A DNA stretch of 64,000 nucleotides from Pasteurella testudinis DSM 23072 (GTDB lineage: Bacteria > Pseudomonadota > Gammaproteobacteria > Enterobacterales > Pasteurellaceae), in contig NZ_FWWV01000068.1 in the NCBI RefSeq assembly GCF_900176075.1, positions 1-64,000 on the forward strand, written 5' to 3'. The translations under genes were made by a program, and so were the position numbers. Shown here one piece after another: positions 44,936-54,095 of this stretch. A model generated the notes under the pieces. It saw nothing but the letters and a program-made list of their open reading frames with translations. It did no database searches and was not told the DNA's origin. Position 1 is the stretch's first letter, and every line of letters begins with the position of its first letter.

Positions 44936-46482
44936 AAAGTGTTATTTTAGCCAGAGAAAGAAAAAGACGTGCGCGCAATCGGAAATTATTGTTTTTGACA
45001 ATATTCGCCCTGTTGTGGGGCGTAGCCATGTATTTTATTTTTCCAAGCCACGATCACGAACAACAGCAACAAGTGGCGGAGTATCTGCAACCGGCACTGA
45101 GTGACGATTCCGCTTATCAAACGATAGATCAAACAATCGCACCGCACGAAACGCCTCAAACCGAACAGCCTCAACCGTCGGCAGAACAAGCGGCAACGGA
45201 TAGCGCTCAAGCCCCTGCAATAACAGAGGGAGATAGTGCCAAATCCGTAGTCGAAGAAGATCCGAACGCCACGTCCTACCATGATGATTTGAGCGCACAA
45301 GACGACGAAGTCGAACCCGGCTCGGTTAGCGACGACGCAACGGACGGGGAAGATAGCGAATATTTGCCGGAGGAAGCGCAAAGTGCGCTGGATATTTTAT
45401 TAGACGTTGCCGATCAGGCTTGGCGGATTAATAACCAGTTTAGTGAAACCGTGGTTGGCGGTCAGCAACTGAAAGACATTTTGGATCAATCCGGTTTGGA
45501 GCCGTCGGTCAGCACCGCCTTGATTAAATCCTTTCCGGAATTGAAAAATCTAAAAGCCGGACAGCAGTTTTATTGGATTTTGAATAAAGACGATCAATTG
45601 CAGTATATGAATTGGTTGGTATCGGATAAAGAAGAGCGGATTTACGAACGGCAGGCAGACGGCAGCTATAAACAGCAGGTGCTGAAAAAGAAAAGCGTTT
45701 GGAAAACCGAAGTGATTAAGGGGCAGATTCAGGGATCGTTTTCCAACAGTCTCAGCCGTCACGGTGTTTCCGCACGCCAGATCAACCAATTGGCAACCGC
45801 ACTACAGTGGCAAGTCAGCATGAAAAGCCTGCGTAAAGGCGATAAATTTGCGATTTTGATGGATCGCGAATATCTGGGCGATAAACTGACCGGACAAGCG
45901 CGGGTCGATGCGATTCATATCATTCGCGGCGGTAAGAGTTATTATGCGATTCAAGCGGCGAACGGCGCTTATTTTAACGTCAACGGCGAAACCTTGGGAC
46001 GCGGTTTTGCCCGCTATCCTTTGACTCGCCAGCCGAAAATCTCTTCGCATTTCAATCCGGCGCGTCGCCATCCGGTGACCGGCAGGGTGACACCGCATAG
46101 AGGGGTCGATTTCTCCATTCCGGTCGGCACACCGATTATCGCACCGTCAGACGGGGAAGTGATTAAAGTGGCGTATCAAGCCAATGGTGCCGGACGTTAT
46201 ATCGTGTTGCAGCACGGACGTAATTATAAAACCGTGTATATGCACCTCAGTCGCGCATTGGTCAAACCGGGGCAGAAAGTGAAGCGCGGTGAACGCATCG
46301 CTCTTTCCGGCAATACCGGCCGTTCCACCGGACCGCACTTGCACTATGAGTTCCATATTAACGATCGTCCGGTGAACCCGATGACGGTCAAACTGCCGGG
46401 CAACAACACCGGCTTGCCGGCGAAAGAACGCAAAGCGTTTTTGGCGAAATCGAAAGAAGTGGTCAGGAAGTTGAAGTTATAG
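44932..46482 (+). CDS. mepM: Murein DD-endopeptidase MepM-like M23 metalloprotease
   Basis: MepM cleaves peptidoglycan crosslinks so that new strands can be inserted. The product (516 residues from GTG 44932) has a basic cytosolic stub, one membrane helix ([18 protein letters not shown]), an acidic Pro/Gln-rich linker, a LysM-like/OapA region ([23 protein letters not shown]) and the LytM/M23 domain with [14 protein letters not shown], and the zinc motif HLHYEFH preceded by GNTGRSTGP. No in-frame ATG with a ribosome-binding site exists at the 5' end; the frame is open back to TTG 44854. It is divergent from znuC, as in Haemophilus and E. coli. Confidence 0.88.
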   Translation: MKSVILARERKRRARNRKLLFLTIFALLWGVAMYFIFPSHDHEQQQQVAEYLQPALSDDSAYQTIDQTIAPHETPQTEQPQPSAEQAATDSAQAPAITEGDSAKSVVEEDPNATSYHDDLSAQDDEVEPGSVSDDATDGEDSEYLPEEAQSALDILLDVADQAWRINNQFSETVVGGQQLKDILDQSGLEPSVSTALIKSFPELKNLKAGQQFYWILNKDDQLQYMNWLVSDKEERIYERQADGSYKQQVLKKKSVWKTEVIKGQIQGSFSNSLSRHGVSARQINQLATALQWQVSMKSLRKGDKFAILMDREYLGDKLTGQARVDAIHIIRGGKSYYAIQAANGAYFNVNGETLGRGFARYPLTRQPKISSHFNPARRHPVTGRVTPHRGVDFSIPVGTPIIAPSDGEVIKVAYQANGAGRYIVLQHGRNYKTVYMHLSRALVKPGQKVKRGERIALSGNTGRSTGPHLHYEFHINDRPVNPMTVKLPGNNTGLPAKERKAFLAKSKEVVRKLKL

Positions 46483-46488
46483 TGAAAA

Positions 46489-46516
46489 AATAGACCCCGT
46501 AGCTGCGGGGTTTTTA
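46489..46516 (+). terminator. Terminator after mepM
   Basis: ACCCCG (46494-46499) and CGGGGT (46506-46511) around TAGCTG, followed by TTTT. Confidence 0.85.
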
Positions 46517-46550
46517 TTGTGCAAAGAAAAGGATTTTTCAAATCGAAGTT

Positions 46551-46573
46551 GACCGCACTTTGAAAGTGCGGTC
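46551..46573 (-). repeat. Head-to-head uptake-signal palindrome after the GntP permease gene
   Basis: GACCGCACTTT and AAAGTGCGGTC are perfect inverted copies separated by one G, 12 bases past the permease stop. The loop would be tight and no T tract follows, so it is a weak terminator at best, though positioned as one. Confidence 0.6.
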
Positions 46574-46584
46574 AGAGAGGGCGG

Positions 46585-47934
46585 TTATAGTAAAACCCAA
46601 GCCAAAATAGCGACGATGACAATCGTGACTAATCCCTGCACCAGGGTTGCCATGGTTTGCGATTTATAGGCGGTTTCGACGTCCATTTCGCTAAATTCGG
46701 CAACGACCCAGAAGAAGCTGTCGTTGGCGTGCGAAACCGTCATCGCACCGGCACCGATTGCCATAATGGTTAAGACGGAACCGATGGCGCTGTCCAAGCC
46801 GAGCGCCGGCAGTAACGGGTAAAGAATGGTCGAAGTGACCACAAGTGCGGTAGTGGACGAACCTTGAGCGGTTTTTAAGGCGGCGGCGATAATAAACGGC
46901 ACCAAAATACCCAAGCTCATGCCTTGCAACACCGAACCGAGGTAGTCGCCGATACCGCTGGCTTTTAATACGCCGCCCAAAGCGCCACCGGCAGCGGTGA
47001 TAATTAAAATACTACCCGAATCTTTCACCCCTTGTCCGATCCAGTCGGTTAATGTGGTTTTGCTCCATTCCGGCAGTAAGCGGGCGGCAAAGAATAAACC
47101 GATTAAAAGTGCGGTCACCGGCTCGCCGATAAAATAGAAGCATTTTAAGACCAGATTATCCACGCCGACAAACAGCAGTTTCAGCAACGAGGCAAAGGCG
47201 ATCAAGCCGATTGGCACCACAATCGGTAAGAAGGCGTTCAAGGTGGACGGAATCTGTTTATACAGGGCTTGAATCTCTTCATCATCCGCCAATTTCGGTA
47301 GATCGTCTTGTGCACAGCGATAACGTTTGCCTGCCCACTCGGCATAGACATAACCGGCAGCGGCAGCAAACAGGGCAATAACCAGCCCGAACAGAATCAC
47401 CAAACCTAAGTTATCGACGTGTAAATTACCGGCGGCGGCAATCGGACCGGGTGTCGGCGGCACTAGCGTGTGGGTGGCGTACAAACCGGTTGCCAAAGCA
47501 ACCGACATCGCCACCGCGGATTTTCCGGTTTGCCGAATCAGGGATTTTTTCAGCGACGACAAAATAACAAAACCGGAGTCGCAGAAAACCGGAATAGAGA
47601 CGATATAGCCGATAATGCTCATCGCCAAGACCGGACGCTGGCGCCCGATTTTGCTCAACACAAAATCCGCCATTGCAATGGCAGCACCGGTTTTTTCCAA
47701 AATCGTGCCGATAATCGTACCAAGCACAATCACGATTCCGATATACGCCAAAATACCGCCGAAACCGGTGGTGATGGTTTTCACCGTATCGGCAATCGGC
47801 ACGCCAGAGAGCAGCGCAATCGCATATGCGGTGAGTAACAGCGCAATGAAAGGGTGTAATTTGTATTTTGCGGTGGAAATAACGATAAACAGAATACCCG
47901 CAATCAAGAGAATAACCAGTCCGAAACCACTCAT
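46585..47934 (-). CDS. GntP-family gluconate/organic acid:H+ symporter
   Basis: A 449-residue polytopic permease of about 12-14 helices. GntP-family marks include KYKLHPFIALLLTAYAIAL, IPVFCDSGFVILSSL, THTLVPPTPGPIAAAGNL, GGALGGVLKASGIG, KTAQGSSTTALVVTS and SHANDSFFWVVAEFSEM. The family carries gluconate, ketogluconates, glycerate or other hydroxy acids; no metabolic gene for any of these is adjacent, so the substrate is open. ATG 47934 follows GGGAGG. It appears to be a single-gene unit. Confidence 0.88.
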   Translation of the reverse strand: MSGFGLVILLIAGILFIVISTAKYKLHPFIALLLTAYAIALLSGVPIADTVKTITTGFGGILAYIGIVIVLGTIIGTILEKTGAAIAMADFVLSKIGRQRPVLAMSIIGYIVSIPVFCDSGFVILSSLKKSLIRQTGKSAVAMSVALATGLYATHTLVPPTPGPIAAAGNLHVDNLGLVILFGLVIALFAAAAGYVYAEWAGKRYRCAQDDLPKLADDEEIQALYKQIPSTLNAFLPIVVPIGLIAFASLLKLLFVGVDNLVLKCFYFIGEPVTALLIGLFFAARLLPEWSKTTLTDWIGQGVKDSGSILIITAAGGALGGVLKASGIGDYLGSVLQGMSLGILVPFIIAAALKTAQGSSTTALVVTSTILYPLLPALGLDSAIGSVLTIMAIGAGAMTVSHANDSFFWVVAEFSEMDVETAYKSQTMATLVQGLVTIVIVAILAWVLL

Positions 47935-48072
47935 AAAAACCTCCCGTCAGTTTATAGGGAATTCATTTGATGACCTCTTATAGCCTGTTGGATACAGCCT
48001 ACCGTATTAAAGTATCAAGGTTTTATTTTTTGAACAGTGTTTGTTGGCAGATTTGCGATAAGCTTCAAATTC

Positions 48073-48138
48073 TTTTTATCAAAACCACTTATGCTTTTTA
48101 TTAAAACCACTTATGCTTCTTATTAAAACCACTTAGCC
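48073..48138 (-). repeat. Three tandem 22-bp units at the 3' end of the thioredoxin gene
   Basis: Units 48117-48138, 48095-48116 and 48073-48094. On the minus strand each holds AAGTGGTTTT followed by AATAA or GATAA. The first unit contains the last codons (Lys-Trp-Phe) and the TAA stop of the gene; two near-perfect copies follow downstream. Confidence 0.85.
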
Positions 48139-48629
48139 AGCCACAACCGCACTTTGATGCCCCAGTAGCTGCTTAAACCGCTGGTGGAAAATTCCATTTT
48201 GCCTTGATCAAAAATGATAATGGTCGGCGTGACAGCCACTTGCCATTGGGCGGCAATGTCTCCGCTTGGATCATTGACGGTCGTGAATTGGTAATCATGT
48301 TCGGTGAGATAAGCCTGTACCGTGTTTTTATCGCCGGAATGCAAGGCAACGGTGGCGACCGGCACGCCTTCTTTGGCAAGGCTGTCGATTGCCGGCGAAG
48401 TATAGCGGCAGTAACCGCACCAAGTTCCCCAAAAATAGAGAACGGCCGGGCGATCTTGGCTCAGTTGCCCTAAAAAGAACGGTTGGTGTTGCAGATCGTA
48501 AAGTGCGGTGCTGTCGGCATTATTCGGAACTTCGGGCTTGCGCAGCCAGTCGATGATCACACTTATCACAATCAAGGTTAAAAACAGGGAAATGCCATTT
48601 TTGGCGATTTTTTTATAAGGAATTTTCAT
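48123..48629 (-). CDS. Membrane-anchored thioredoxin-like disulfide oxidoreductase (ScsD/TlpA type)
   Basis: A 168-residue protein with one N-terminal membrane helix (about 12-28) and a periplasmic thioredoxin domain. The active site is WCGYC at about 70-74 (YFWGTWCGYCRY); the cis-proline lies in VAVTPTIIIFD. Such proteins reduce or oxidise periplasmic disulfides; the partner (DsbD-like donor or a client) is unknown. ATG 48629 starts seven bases after the AraC-type gene's stop, so the two are probably one transcript. The gene end forms the first unit of a tandem repeat. Confidence 0.82.
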   Translation of the reverse strand: MKIPYKKIAKNGISLFLTLIVISVIIDWLRKPEVPNNADSTALYDLQHQPFFLGQLSQDRPAVLYFWGTWCGYCRYTSPAIDSLAKEGVPVATVALHSGDKNTVQAYLTEHDYQFTTVNDPSGDIAAQWQVAVTPTIIIFDQGKMEFSTSGLSSYWGIKVRLWLAKWF

Positions 48630-48636
48630 CGGGCGG

Positions 48637-49461
48637 TTAACTCTCTTTGTATTGGGCAAGCCATTTGAGCGGTGACATGCCGATTTTGGCGGTAAAAACA
48701 CGGCTGAAGGCGCTGGCATATTGATAGCCGACCTCTTCCGCCACAAGTGCGATCGGCGTGCCGGTGCGCATTTTACGCTGCGCCAGAGTCAGCCGCCACT
48801 GGATCAGATAATCCATCGCGGAAACGCCCAAAACTTTCTTGAAATAGGCGGCGAAATTGGAGCGCGACATTGCCGCCAGTTCCGCCATTTCGTCCAGCTG
48901 CCACGGGTGTGCAGGATTTTGATGAAGTGCGGTCAGCAGGCGGCTTAATTTAGCGTCGCTCAAACCGTTTAAAAAACCGGTGGTCAATTGCTGTTTTTCC
49001 AGACCGTAACGAATAATCCGAATCAAAAAATAGCTGCATAAATGGTGAATCGCAATCGGTTTGCCCAGTTTTTCCGCCTGATATTCCTGATACACCGCCT
49101 GCCCGATAGTCAGCAATTCGGGGCAGTGGCTCAACGGCATAATCACACATTCGTCCAGCGCCTGATTGAGCGGATTCTTGACGCCTTCGCCAAAATCAAA
49201 GCTGATGCAAGAGACGGTGATTCCCTGCTCATCAAGCGGGTTAAGCCGGTGTAATGTGCTGTTCGGGCAGAAAATCATGCAGGGTTCGTCGATGCGTTTT
49301 TGGCGGGAATTACTCAGCACCAGATTAAATGCGCCGGCATGGACGATATGCAAATAGCTTTTATTCGGTTCGTTAAATTCGCCGATTCGGCATAGCAGGC
49401 TGCTGAAAAAAAGATCACTTCTGAAATTAAAGCGAGCAAAAAATTCCGTCAAAGAATCCAT
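48637..49461 (-). CDS. AraC-family transcriptional regulator
   Basis: A 274-residue regulator with an N-terminal cupin-like sensing domain (about 1-165: LHIVHAGAFNLVL, CMIFCPNSTLHRL) and a C-terminal double helix-turn-helix (about 180-274; MAELAAMSRSNFAAYFKKVLG, GYQYASAFSRVFTAKIGMSPLKW). Cysteines in the sensor (SLLCRIGEF, VSCISFDFG, SHCPEL) could allow redox or metal sensing, but that is speculation. It is divergent from the exported hydrolase gene and lies upstream of the thioredoxin gene, so both are natural targets. Confidence 0.88.
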   Translation of the reverse strand: MDSLTEFFARFNFRSDLFFSSLLCRIGEFNEPNKSYLHIVHAGAFNLVLSNSRQKRIDEPCMIFCPNSTLHRLNPLDEQGITVSCISFDFGEGVKNPLNQALDECVIMPLSHCPELLTIGQAVYQEYQAEKLGKPIAIHHLCSYFLIRIIRYGLEKQQLTTGFLNGLSDAKLSRLLTALHQNPAHPWQLDEMAELAAMSRSNFAAYFKKVLGVSAMDYLIQWRLTLAQRKMRTGTPIALVAEEVGYQYASAFSRVFTAKIGMSPLKWLAQYKES

Positions 49462-49519
49462 TTGTTTCCTCGGTTAAAAAATCCGGACGATCAGTTAATT
49501 TGCTGTGTAACGGTTTTCT

Positions 49520-49525
49520 TATACT
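49520..49525 (+). promoter_or_regulatory. Candidate -10 box of the exported hydrolase gene
   Basis: TATACT lies 95 bases before the start codon. The -35 is poor (TTAATT or AATTTG), which would fit an activator-dependent promoter under the divergent AraC-type protein. Confidence 0.35.
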
Positions 49526-49619
49526 ACCCCCGAAGCAACAAACAAGGGATATTTCAGCAATGCGGTTGAAGTATTCTTAAATGTTCAGTTTGAATAGTCA
49601 ACTAAAAGGAGTGATTCTG

Positions 49620-50462
49620 ATGAGTAATGAGAAGAAAACGCAACAAATTGATACAACACGTCGTCAAGTGTTGGGCAGAGGTTCGCAAATCGCGATGGCG
49701 GCAACGGCATTGGGCGCAATGGGCTTAAGTGCGGTTGCTTCCGCCAAAGAGGGCAAAGCGGCGGATCCGTATGCCGAGCCGGAACAATACGGCATGCCGC
49801 GTCACGGTATGAAACTGGATAAAAAACGGGTTGCGTTGGTGGTGGTTGATCCGCAAATTGATTTCTTAAGCCCGAAAGGAATCAGCTGGGGTGTGATGGG
49901 CGAAAGCATTACCCGCAACAACACAGTGCCGAATATCGAAAGCCTGTTCAAAGCCGCCAAAGCGGTGGATATTCCGGTGATTGTATCGCCGCACTATTAC
50001 TATCCGCAGGATCACAGCTGGAAATTCGGCGGTCCGGGCGAACATTTCATGCACGATAGCGGTATGTTTGCGCGTAAAGGGCAATACACCTTGGAAGGCT
50101 TTGAAGGTTCCGGTGCGGATTTTATGGAGGAGTACAAACCGTATATCTATGACGGCAAAACCATTATCGCCAATCCGCATAAAGTATTCGGTCCGGAAAC
50201 CAACGACGTGGTGCTGCAATTGCGCAAACAAGGCGTGGATCAAGTGATCTTAGCGGGGATGGCGGCGAATCTGTGTATCGAATCGCACTTGCGCGAATTT
50301 ATCGAACAAGGTTTTGAAGTGACCGTTGTCAAAGACGCCACCGCCGGACCGAAAATTCCGGAAGGCGACGGCTATCTGGCGGCATTGATCAATTTCCGCC
50401 TGATCGCTAATGATTTATGGACCACGACGGAAACCGTGAAAAAACTGGGTGTTACGATTTAA
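49620..50462 (+). CDS. Tat-exported isochorismatase-family cysteine hydrolase
   Basis: A 280-residue protein. The N-terminus has a twin-arginine signal: TRRQVLGRG at 13-21 and a hydrophobic stretch to about 40 ending SAVASAKE. The mature domain is isochorismatase-like: the catalytic aspartate D77 in VVVDPQIDF, NPHKVFGPETND with a likely catalytic lysine, and nucleophile C219 in GMAANLCIESHLREF preceded by the non-proline AA turn. The family includes nicotinamidases, isochorismatases and other amidases; the substrate is not evident. Export by Tat suggests folding before export. ATG 49620 follows AAAGGAG by eight bases. Confidence 0.85.
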   Translation: MSNEKKTQQIDTTRRQVLGRGSQIAMAATALGAMGLSAVASAKEGKAADPYAEPEQYGMPRHGMKLDKKRVALVVVDPQIDFLSPKGISWGVMGESITRNNTVPNIESLFKAAKAVDIPVIVSPHYYYPQDHSWKFGGPGEHFMHDSGMFARKGQYTLEGFEGSGADFMEEYKPYIYDGKTIIANPHKVFGPETNDVVLQLRKQGVDQVILAGMAANLCIESHLREFIEQGFEVTVVKDATAGPKIPEGDGYLAALINFRLIANDLWTTTETVKKLGVTI

Positions 50463-50491
50463 TTTCGCTAGCCTTTTTACTTAACCCCGAC

Positions 50492-50541
50492 AACCGCACT
50501 TTTAAGATCATCTTTTTGATGGCAAAAGTGCGGTTTTTTTT
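50492..50541 (+). terminator. Terminator of the hydrolase gene made from an uptake-signal pair
   Basis: AACCGCACTTTT (50492-50503) and AAAAGTGCGGTT (50524-50535) pair around a 20-base loop, followed by TTTTTT. It overlaps the 3' end of the convergent murR-type gene. Confidence 0.85.
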
Positions 50542-51394
50542 ATTCGGATAAGCGGGCAACCAATCGTTTGCTTTGTTGAATTTGCGTCAGTGCCGTTTGC
50601 TGGTTTTGTTGCACCAATCCCATAAACAGCAGATCGGTAATCGCGTGTTGCGCGGTGCGCGAGGCAATCGACGAGCTGCGGTATAACGCTTCGTCGGCAA
50701 TGGAAAACAGCAGTTGATCGGCCAAGGGGTGCAGCGGGTTAAAGGTCGCCGATGTCAACGCAATAATCGGTGTCTGCCGCGCTTTGGCGGTTTCAACCGC
50801 CAATAACAACTCTTTCTTTTGCCCCGAAAAAGAGATCACAAACAACAAATCTTGCGGCGTTAATGTTTGGCTCAGCACCAGTTGGGCGTGCGTATCCATT
50901 TCGGTTAACGCTGTGATCGAAATTTTATTCAATTTATAGGCGAAATCTTTGGCGACCAGCGCCGAATTGCCGATGCCGATCAGCAGAATTTTTTTGGCTT
51001 GGTTCAGCTGCGACAAAACCTGTTGCAGGGTCTTCAGGGAATTAATCCGGTAAGTTTCTTGCAACGCCTGTTGCTTTTCTTGAAAAAGTTTTTCGGCGAC
51101 GGTTGTCAGACTGTCCTCGGCGCCGATGTCGTCATGCAGTTTGAGGCTCTTTTCTAACGTATGGTTTAACGCCAAATCTTCACTGAGCGCCACCCTGAAC
51201 TCGGTGTAGGAGCGTACGCCCAATTTTTGGCTGAATTTGATAATGGCAGATTGGCTGACGCCGACCGCTTGCGCCAATTTGGTGGAGGGAAGATTTTTGA
51301 CTTGCAGGCTGTGCTGCAAAATAAATTCGGCAATTTTCCGTTCCGTTTTGGAGTAACTGTTTAGTGAATACTCGATTTTATTTAAAAAACCCAT
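50540..51394 (-). CDS. murR: RpiR-family regulator, MurR-like
   Basis: A 284-residue protein with an N-terminal RpiR helix-turn-helix (STKLAQAVGVSQSAIIKFSQKLG, about 37-59, KF in place of RF) and a C-terminal SIS sugar-phosphate domain (ILLIGIGNSALVAKDFAYKL; FVISFSGQKKELL). Divergent placement before murQP implies it is MurR, the repressor released by N-acetylmuramic acid 6-phosphate. ATG 51394 has TGAGGTAG upstream. The symbol rests on context and family. Confidence 0.82.
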   Translation of the reverse strand: MGFLNKIEYSLNSYSKTERKIAEFILQHSLQVKNLPSTKLAQAVGVSQSAIIKFSQKLGVRSYTEFRVALSEDLALNHTLEKSLKLHDDIGAEDSLTTVAEKLFQEKQQALQETYRINSLKTLQQVLSQLNQAKKILLIGIGNSALVAKDFAYKLNKISITALTEMDTHAQLVLSQTLTPQDLLFVISFSGQKKELLLAVETAKARQTPIIALTSATFNPLHPLADQLLFSIADEALYRSSSIASRTAQHAITDLLFMGLVQQNQQTALTQIQQSKRLVARLSE

Positions 51395-51407
51395 ATCTAC
51401 CTCACAA

Positions 51408-51426
51408 AAAGAATAAATAATTCTTT
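51408..51426. promoter_or_regulatory. Candidate MurR operator
   Basis: AAAGAAT and ATTCTTT form an inverted repeat around AAATA in the AT-rich murR-murQ gap. A related GGAATAAG half-site lies at 51442-51449. This is assigned by position and symmetry only. Confidence 0.4.
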
Positions 51427-51526
51427 ATTTTTTATAATTTTGGAATAAGTTAGTTTAAAGTGCGTTTTTAGTCAATCATTAATATCCGTTTTCGCGTTAT
51501 CAAGCGGCACTGGCAAAGGAGATTGT

Positions 51527-52447
51527 ATGCAGGAAGTTCTTAACCGGTTAATCACCGAAAGCCGCAATCCGCTATCGGCGGAAATCGACCGTTTATCCAC
51601 CACAGAAATTTTGCAGCTGATCAATCGCGAAGATCAAACGGTCGCACAGGCGGTTGCAACCCAGATCGCAAACATTGCACAGGCTGTTGACCATATTGTC
51701 AGCGCATTTCGGCAGGGCGGCAGGCTGATTTATTTAGGCGCCGGCACGTCCGGACGATTAGGGATTCTCGATGCCAGCGAATGTCCGCCGACCTATGGCA
51801 CGGATCCGCAGCAGGTGATCGGCTTGATTGCCGGCGGCAAAAGTGCGGTTTTTAGTGCGGTGGAAAACGCGGAAGATAATCGCCAAGCGGCAATTGAAGA
51901 TCTGCAAGGGATTAGATTGCACCAACATGATGTCTTGGTCGGTATTGCGGCAAGCGGCCGCACGCCCTATGTGCTGGGTGGCATCGAATACGCTGAAAAA
52001 ATAGGCTGTGTCACGGTCGGCATTGCCTGTAATCCCGATTCGCCGTTATTGCAACGGGCAGCCATTGCGATTTGTGTGGCGGTCGGCGCCGAAGTAGTGA
52101 CCGGCTCGTCGCGCATGAAAGCGGGTACGGCGCAAAAGTTGGTGTTAAACATGTTGACTACCGCCGCGATGATTCGTAGCGGTAAAGTGTTTGGTAACTT
52201 GATGGTGGACGTGCAGGCGAGCAACCATAAATTGGTCGAACGGCAAAAGAATATCGTCATGCAGGCGACCGGTTGTGAAAAATCACGAGCGGAACAAGCG
52301 CTTAAAGCAAGCAAGCAGCAGTGTAAAACGGCGATCCTGATGATTCTGACCGATTTGTCCGCTGATGACGCGAAGCACTTGCTGGCACAACATAACGGGT
52401 TTATTCGACAAGCGTTAAGTGCGCATTTCCAACGGAATGGCTTTTAA
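51527..52447 (+). CDS. murQ: N-acetylmuramic acid 6-phosphate etherase
   Basis: MurQ removes the lactyl ether from MurNAc-6-phosphate, giving GlcNAc-6-phosphate, for cell-wall recycling or use of external MurNAc. The 306-residue SIS-fold protein shows [35 protein letters not shown] in pieces, [32 protein letters not shown] and [16 protein letters not shown] 51527 follows AAAGGAGATTGT. It is followed 21 bases later by murP. Confidence 0.97.
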   Translation: MQEVLNRLITESRNPLSAEIDRLSTTEILQLINREDQTVAQAVATQIANIAQAVDHIVSAFRQGGRLIYLGAGTSGRLGILDASECPPTYGTDPQQVIGLIAGGKSAVFSAVENAEDNRQAAIEDLQGIRLHQHDVLVGIAASGRTPYVLGGIEYAEKIGCVTVGIACNPDSPLLQRAAIAICVAVGAEVVTGSSRMKAGTAQKLVLNMLTTAAMIRSGKVFGNLMVDVQASNHKLVERQKNIVMQATGCEKSRAEQALKASKQQCKTAILMILTDLSADDAKHLLAQHNGFIRQALSAHFQRNGF

Positions 52448-52468
52448 CAGTATCAATAGGAGTTCATG

Positions 52469-53896
52469 ATGGCAGAGATAAACAAACATTTTATTTCACA
52501 AGTTGTAACACTGCTCGGCGGCGCTGCCAATATCGCTTCGGTCGGGAATTGTATGACGCGTTTGCGCTTGAAAGTCAATCAGGCACAAGAGGTGGATATA
52601 GCAGAATTGAAACGCTTGGACGGTGTTTTGGGCGTGGTCAATATGCAGGATCAGGTGCAAATTATCTTGGGGCCGGGTAAGGCGGGAAAGGCTGCGGAAC
52701 TCTGCACGGCGTATCTACGGGAAAATGCGGCAGTTGGTGATTTAAAAGAGATTGCACAAAGCCACAAACAGCAGTTAAAACAGCAACAAACCGGCGGAAT
52801 GCACCAATTTTTAAGCAAATTCGCCACGATTTTTACCCCATTGATTCCGGGGTTTATCGGCGCAGGCTTGTTGTTGGGTATCGGCACGTTACTGGAACAA
52901 TCTTTTGTCGCCGGTGTTGAAAATCCGAATGCTACGCTGGTTGCGCTGATCGGCTATCTGAAAGTCTTCAGCAAAGGTCTGTTCAGCTTTTTAAGCATTA
53001 TGATCGGCTACAATGCCGCGAAAGCATTCGGCGGCAGCGGCGTAAACGGTGCGATTATCGCTTCGTTTTTTATCCTCGGTTATAATCCGGAAGCGACCAA
53101 GGGGATCTATTCCGGCATGAGCACATTTTTCGGGCTGGAAATTGATCCGCGCGGCAATATTATCGGCGTGCTGATTGCCGCGATTATCGGGGCGAAAGTC
53201 GAACAATGGGTACGAAAATTTGTGCCGGATAATTTGGATATGCTGCTGACCTCGACCGTAACGCTGCTGATTATGGGCGCATTTACCTTTTTGTTGATCA
53301 TGCCGGTCGGAGTGGTATTGTTTAACGCAATGTCATGGTTGTTCAGTCACTTAAACGGCAATCCGTTCGGCAGTGCGGTGCTGGCAGGGCTGTTTTTGTT
53401 GTCGGTGATGTTCGGCATTCATCAGGGCTTTGTGCCGGTCTATTTTGCCTTGGTAGAAACCCAAGGATTCAACGCGCTGTTTCCGATTTTGGCAATGGCA
53501 GGCGCAGGGCAAGTCGGCGCAGCCATTGCACTATATACCATGGCAAACAAACATTCGCTCTTGCGTGCGCAAATCAAAGGTGCGATTTTACCCGGCTTTC
53601 TCGGTATTGGCGAACCGTTGATTTACGGGGTCACGTTGCCGCGGGTCAAGCCGTTTATCACTGCCTGTATCGGCGGTGCGGCAGGGGGTTTTGTGATTGG
53701 GCTGATTGCCTATTTGGGCTTCCCGATGGGCTTAAACAGTGTATTCGGGCCGTCAGGGCTGTTGGCAATCCCGTTATTAACCGGTCCGAACGGTGTATTC
53801 GGCGCAATAGCGATTTATCTGCTCGGCACGTTAACGGCCTATGGCGTTGGTTTTTTAACCACTTACTTTTTTGCCAAAGAGGTGGACTTGAGCTGA
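52469..53896 (+). CDS. murP: N-acetylmuramic acid PTS transporter, EIIBC
   Basis: MurP imports and phosphorylates MurNAc. The 475 residues contain an EIIB domain (phosphorylated C28 in [11 protein letters not shown]) and a ten-helix EIIC domain (from about 105; [51 protein letters not shown]). There is no EIIA, so glucose EIIA is presumably used. AGGAG lies six bases before ATG 52469, and three before an adjacent ATG at 52466; I use the former. It is last in murQP and followed by an uptake-signal hairpin. Confidence 0.95.
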   Translation: MAEINKHFISQVVTLLGGAANIASVGNCMTRLRLKVNQAQEVDIAELKRLDGVLGVVNMQDQVQIILGPGKAGKAAELCTAYLRENAAVGDLKEIAQSHKQQLKQQQTGGMHQFLSKFATIFTPLIPGFIGAGLLLGIGTLLEQSFVAGVENPNATLVALIGYLKVFSKGLFSFLSIMIGYNAAKAFGGSGVNGAIIASFFILGYNPEATKGIYSGMSTFFGLEIDPRGNIIGVLIAAIIGAKVEQWVRKFVPDNLDMLLTSTVTLLIMGAFTFLLIMPVGVVLFNAMSWLFSHLNGNPFGSAVLAGLFLLSVMFGIHQGFVPVYFALVETQGFNALFPILAMAGAGQVGAAIALYTMANKHSLLRAQIKGAILPGFLGIGEPLIYGVTLPRVKPFITACIGGAAGGFVIGLIAYLGFPMGLNSVFGPSGLLAIPLLTGPNGVFGAIAIYLLGTLTAYGVGFLTTYFFAKEVDLS

Positions 53897-53910
53897 TAGC
53901 TTGAAACGGC

Positions 53911-53949
53911 GAAAGTGCGGTTTGTGATCTGATCCCAAACCGCACTTTC
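53911..53949 (+). terminator. Uptake-signal hairpin after murP
   Basis: GAAAGTGCGGTTTG and CAAACCGCACTTTC form a perfect 14-bp stem with an 11-base loop. There is no T tract immediately after (ATTCCCCTTT). Confidence 0.6.
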
Positions 53950-54008
53950 ATTCCCCTTTGTCAGTTGCCGCTTTTATTTATTCCGTTTTTAAATCAATCA
54001 ATTGCTGT

Positions 54009-54030
54009 TTTTGCGATCTCGCTCGTAAAA
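54009..54030 (+). promoter_or_regulatory. CRP-S (competence regulatory element) site of comNOPQ
   Basis: TGCGA-TCTCGC-TCGTA (54012-54027) has the TGCGA core that distinguishes Sxy-dependent CRP-S sites from ordinary CRP sites (TGTGA). Flanking bases extend the symmetry: GCTGTTTTTGCGA against TCGTAAAAACAGC, one mismatch. It lies 66 bp before comN. Confidence 0.85.
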
Positions 54031-54095
54031 ACAGCTGACCGCACTTTGTATTTTTCCCCGTTTTTTTAGACTTACGGCTAACATAAGGAGGAAAA

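Noticed and set aside
46551-46573. Operator palindrome at the GntP gene
   Set aside because: The palindrome is exactly two uptake signals head to head and lies at the 3' end of the gene.
48073-48138. CRISPR-like direct repeats
   Set aside because: The 22-bp units are directly adjacent with no spacers, and no cas genes are present.
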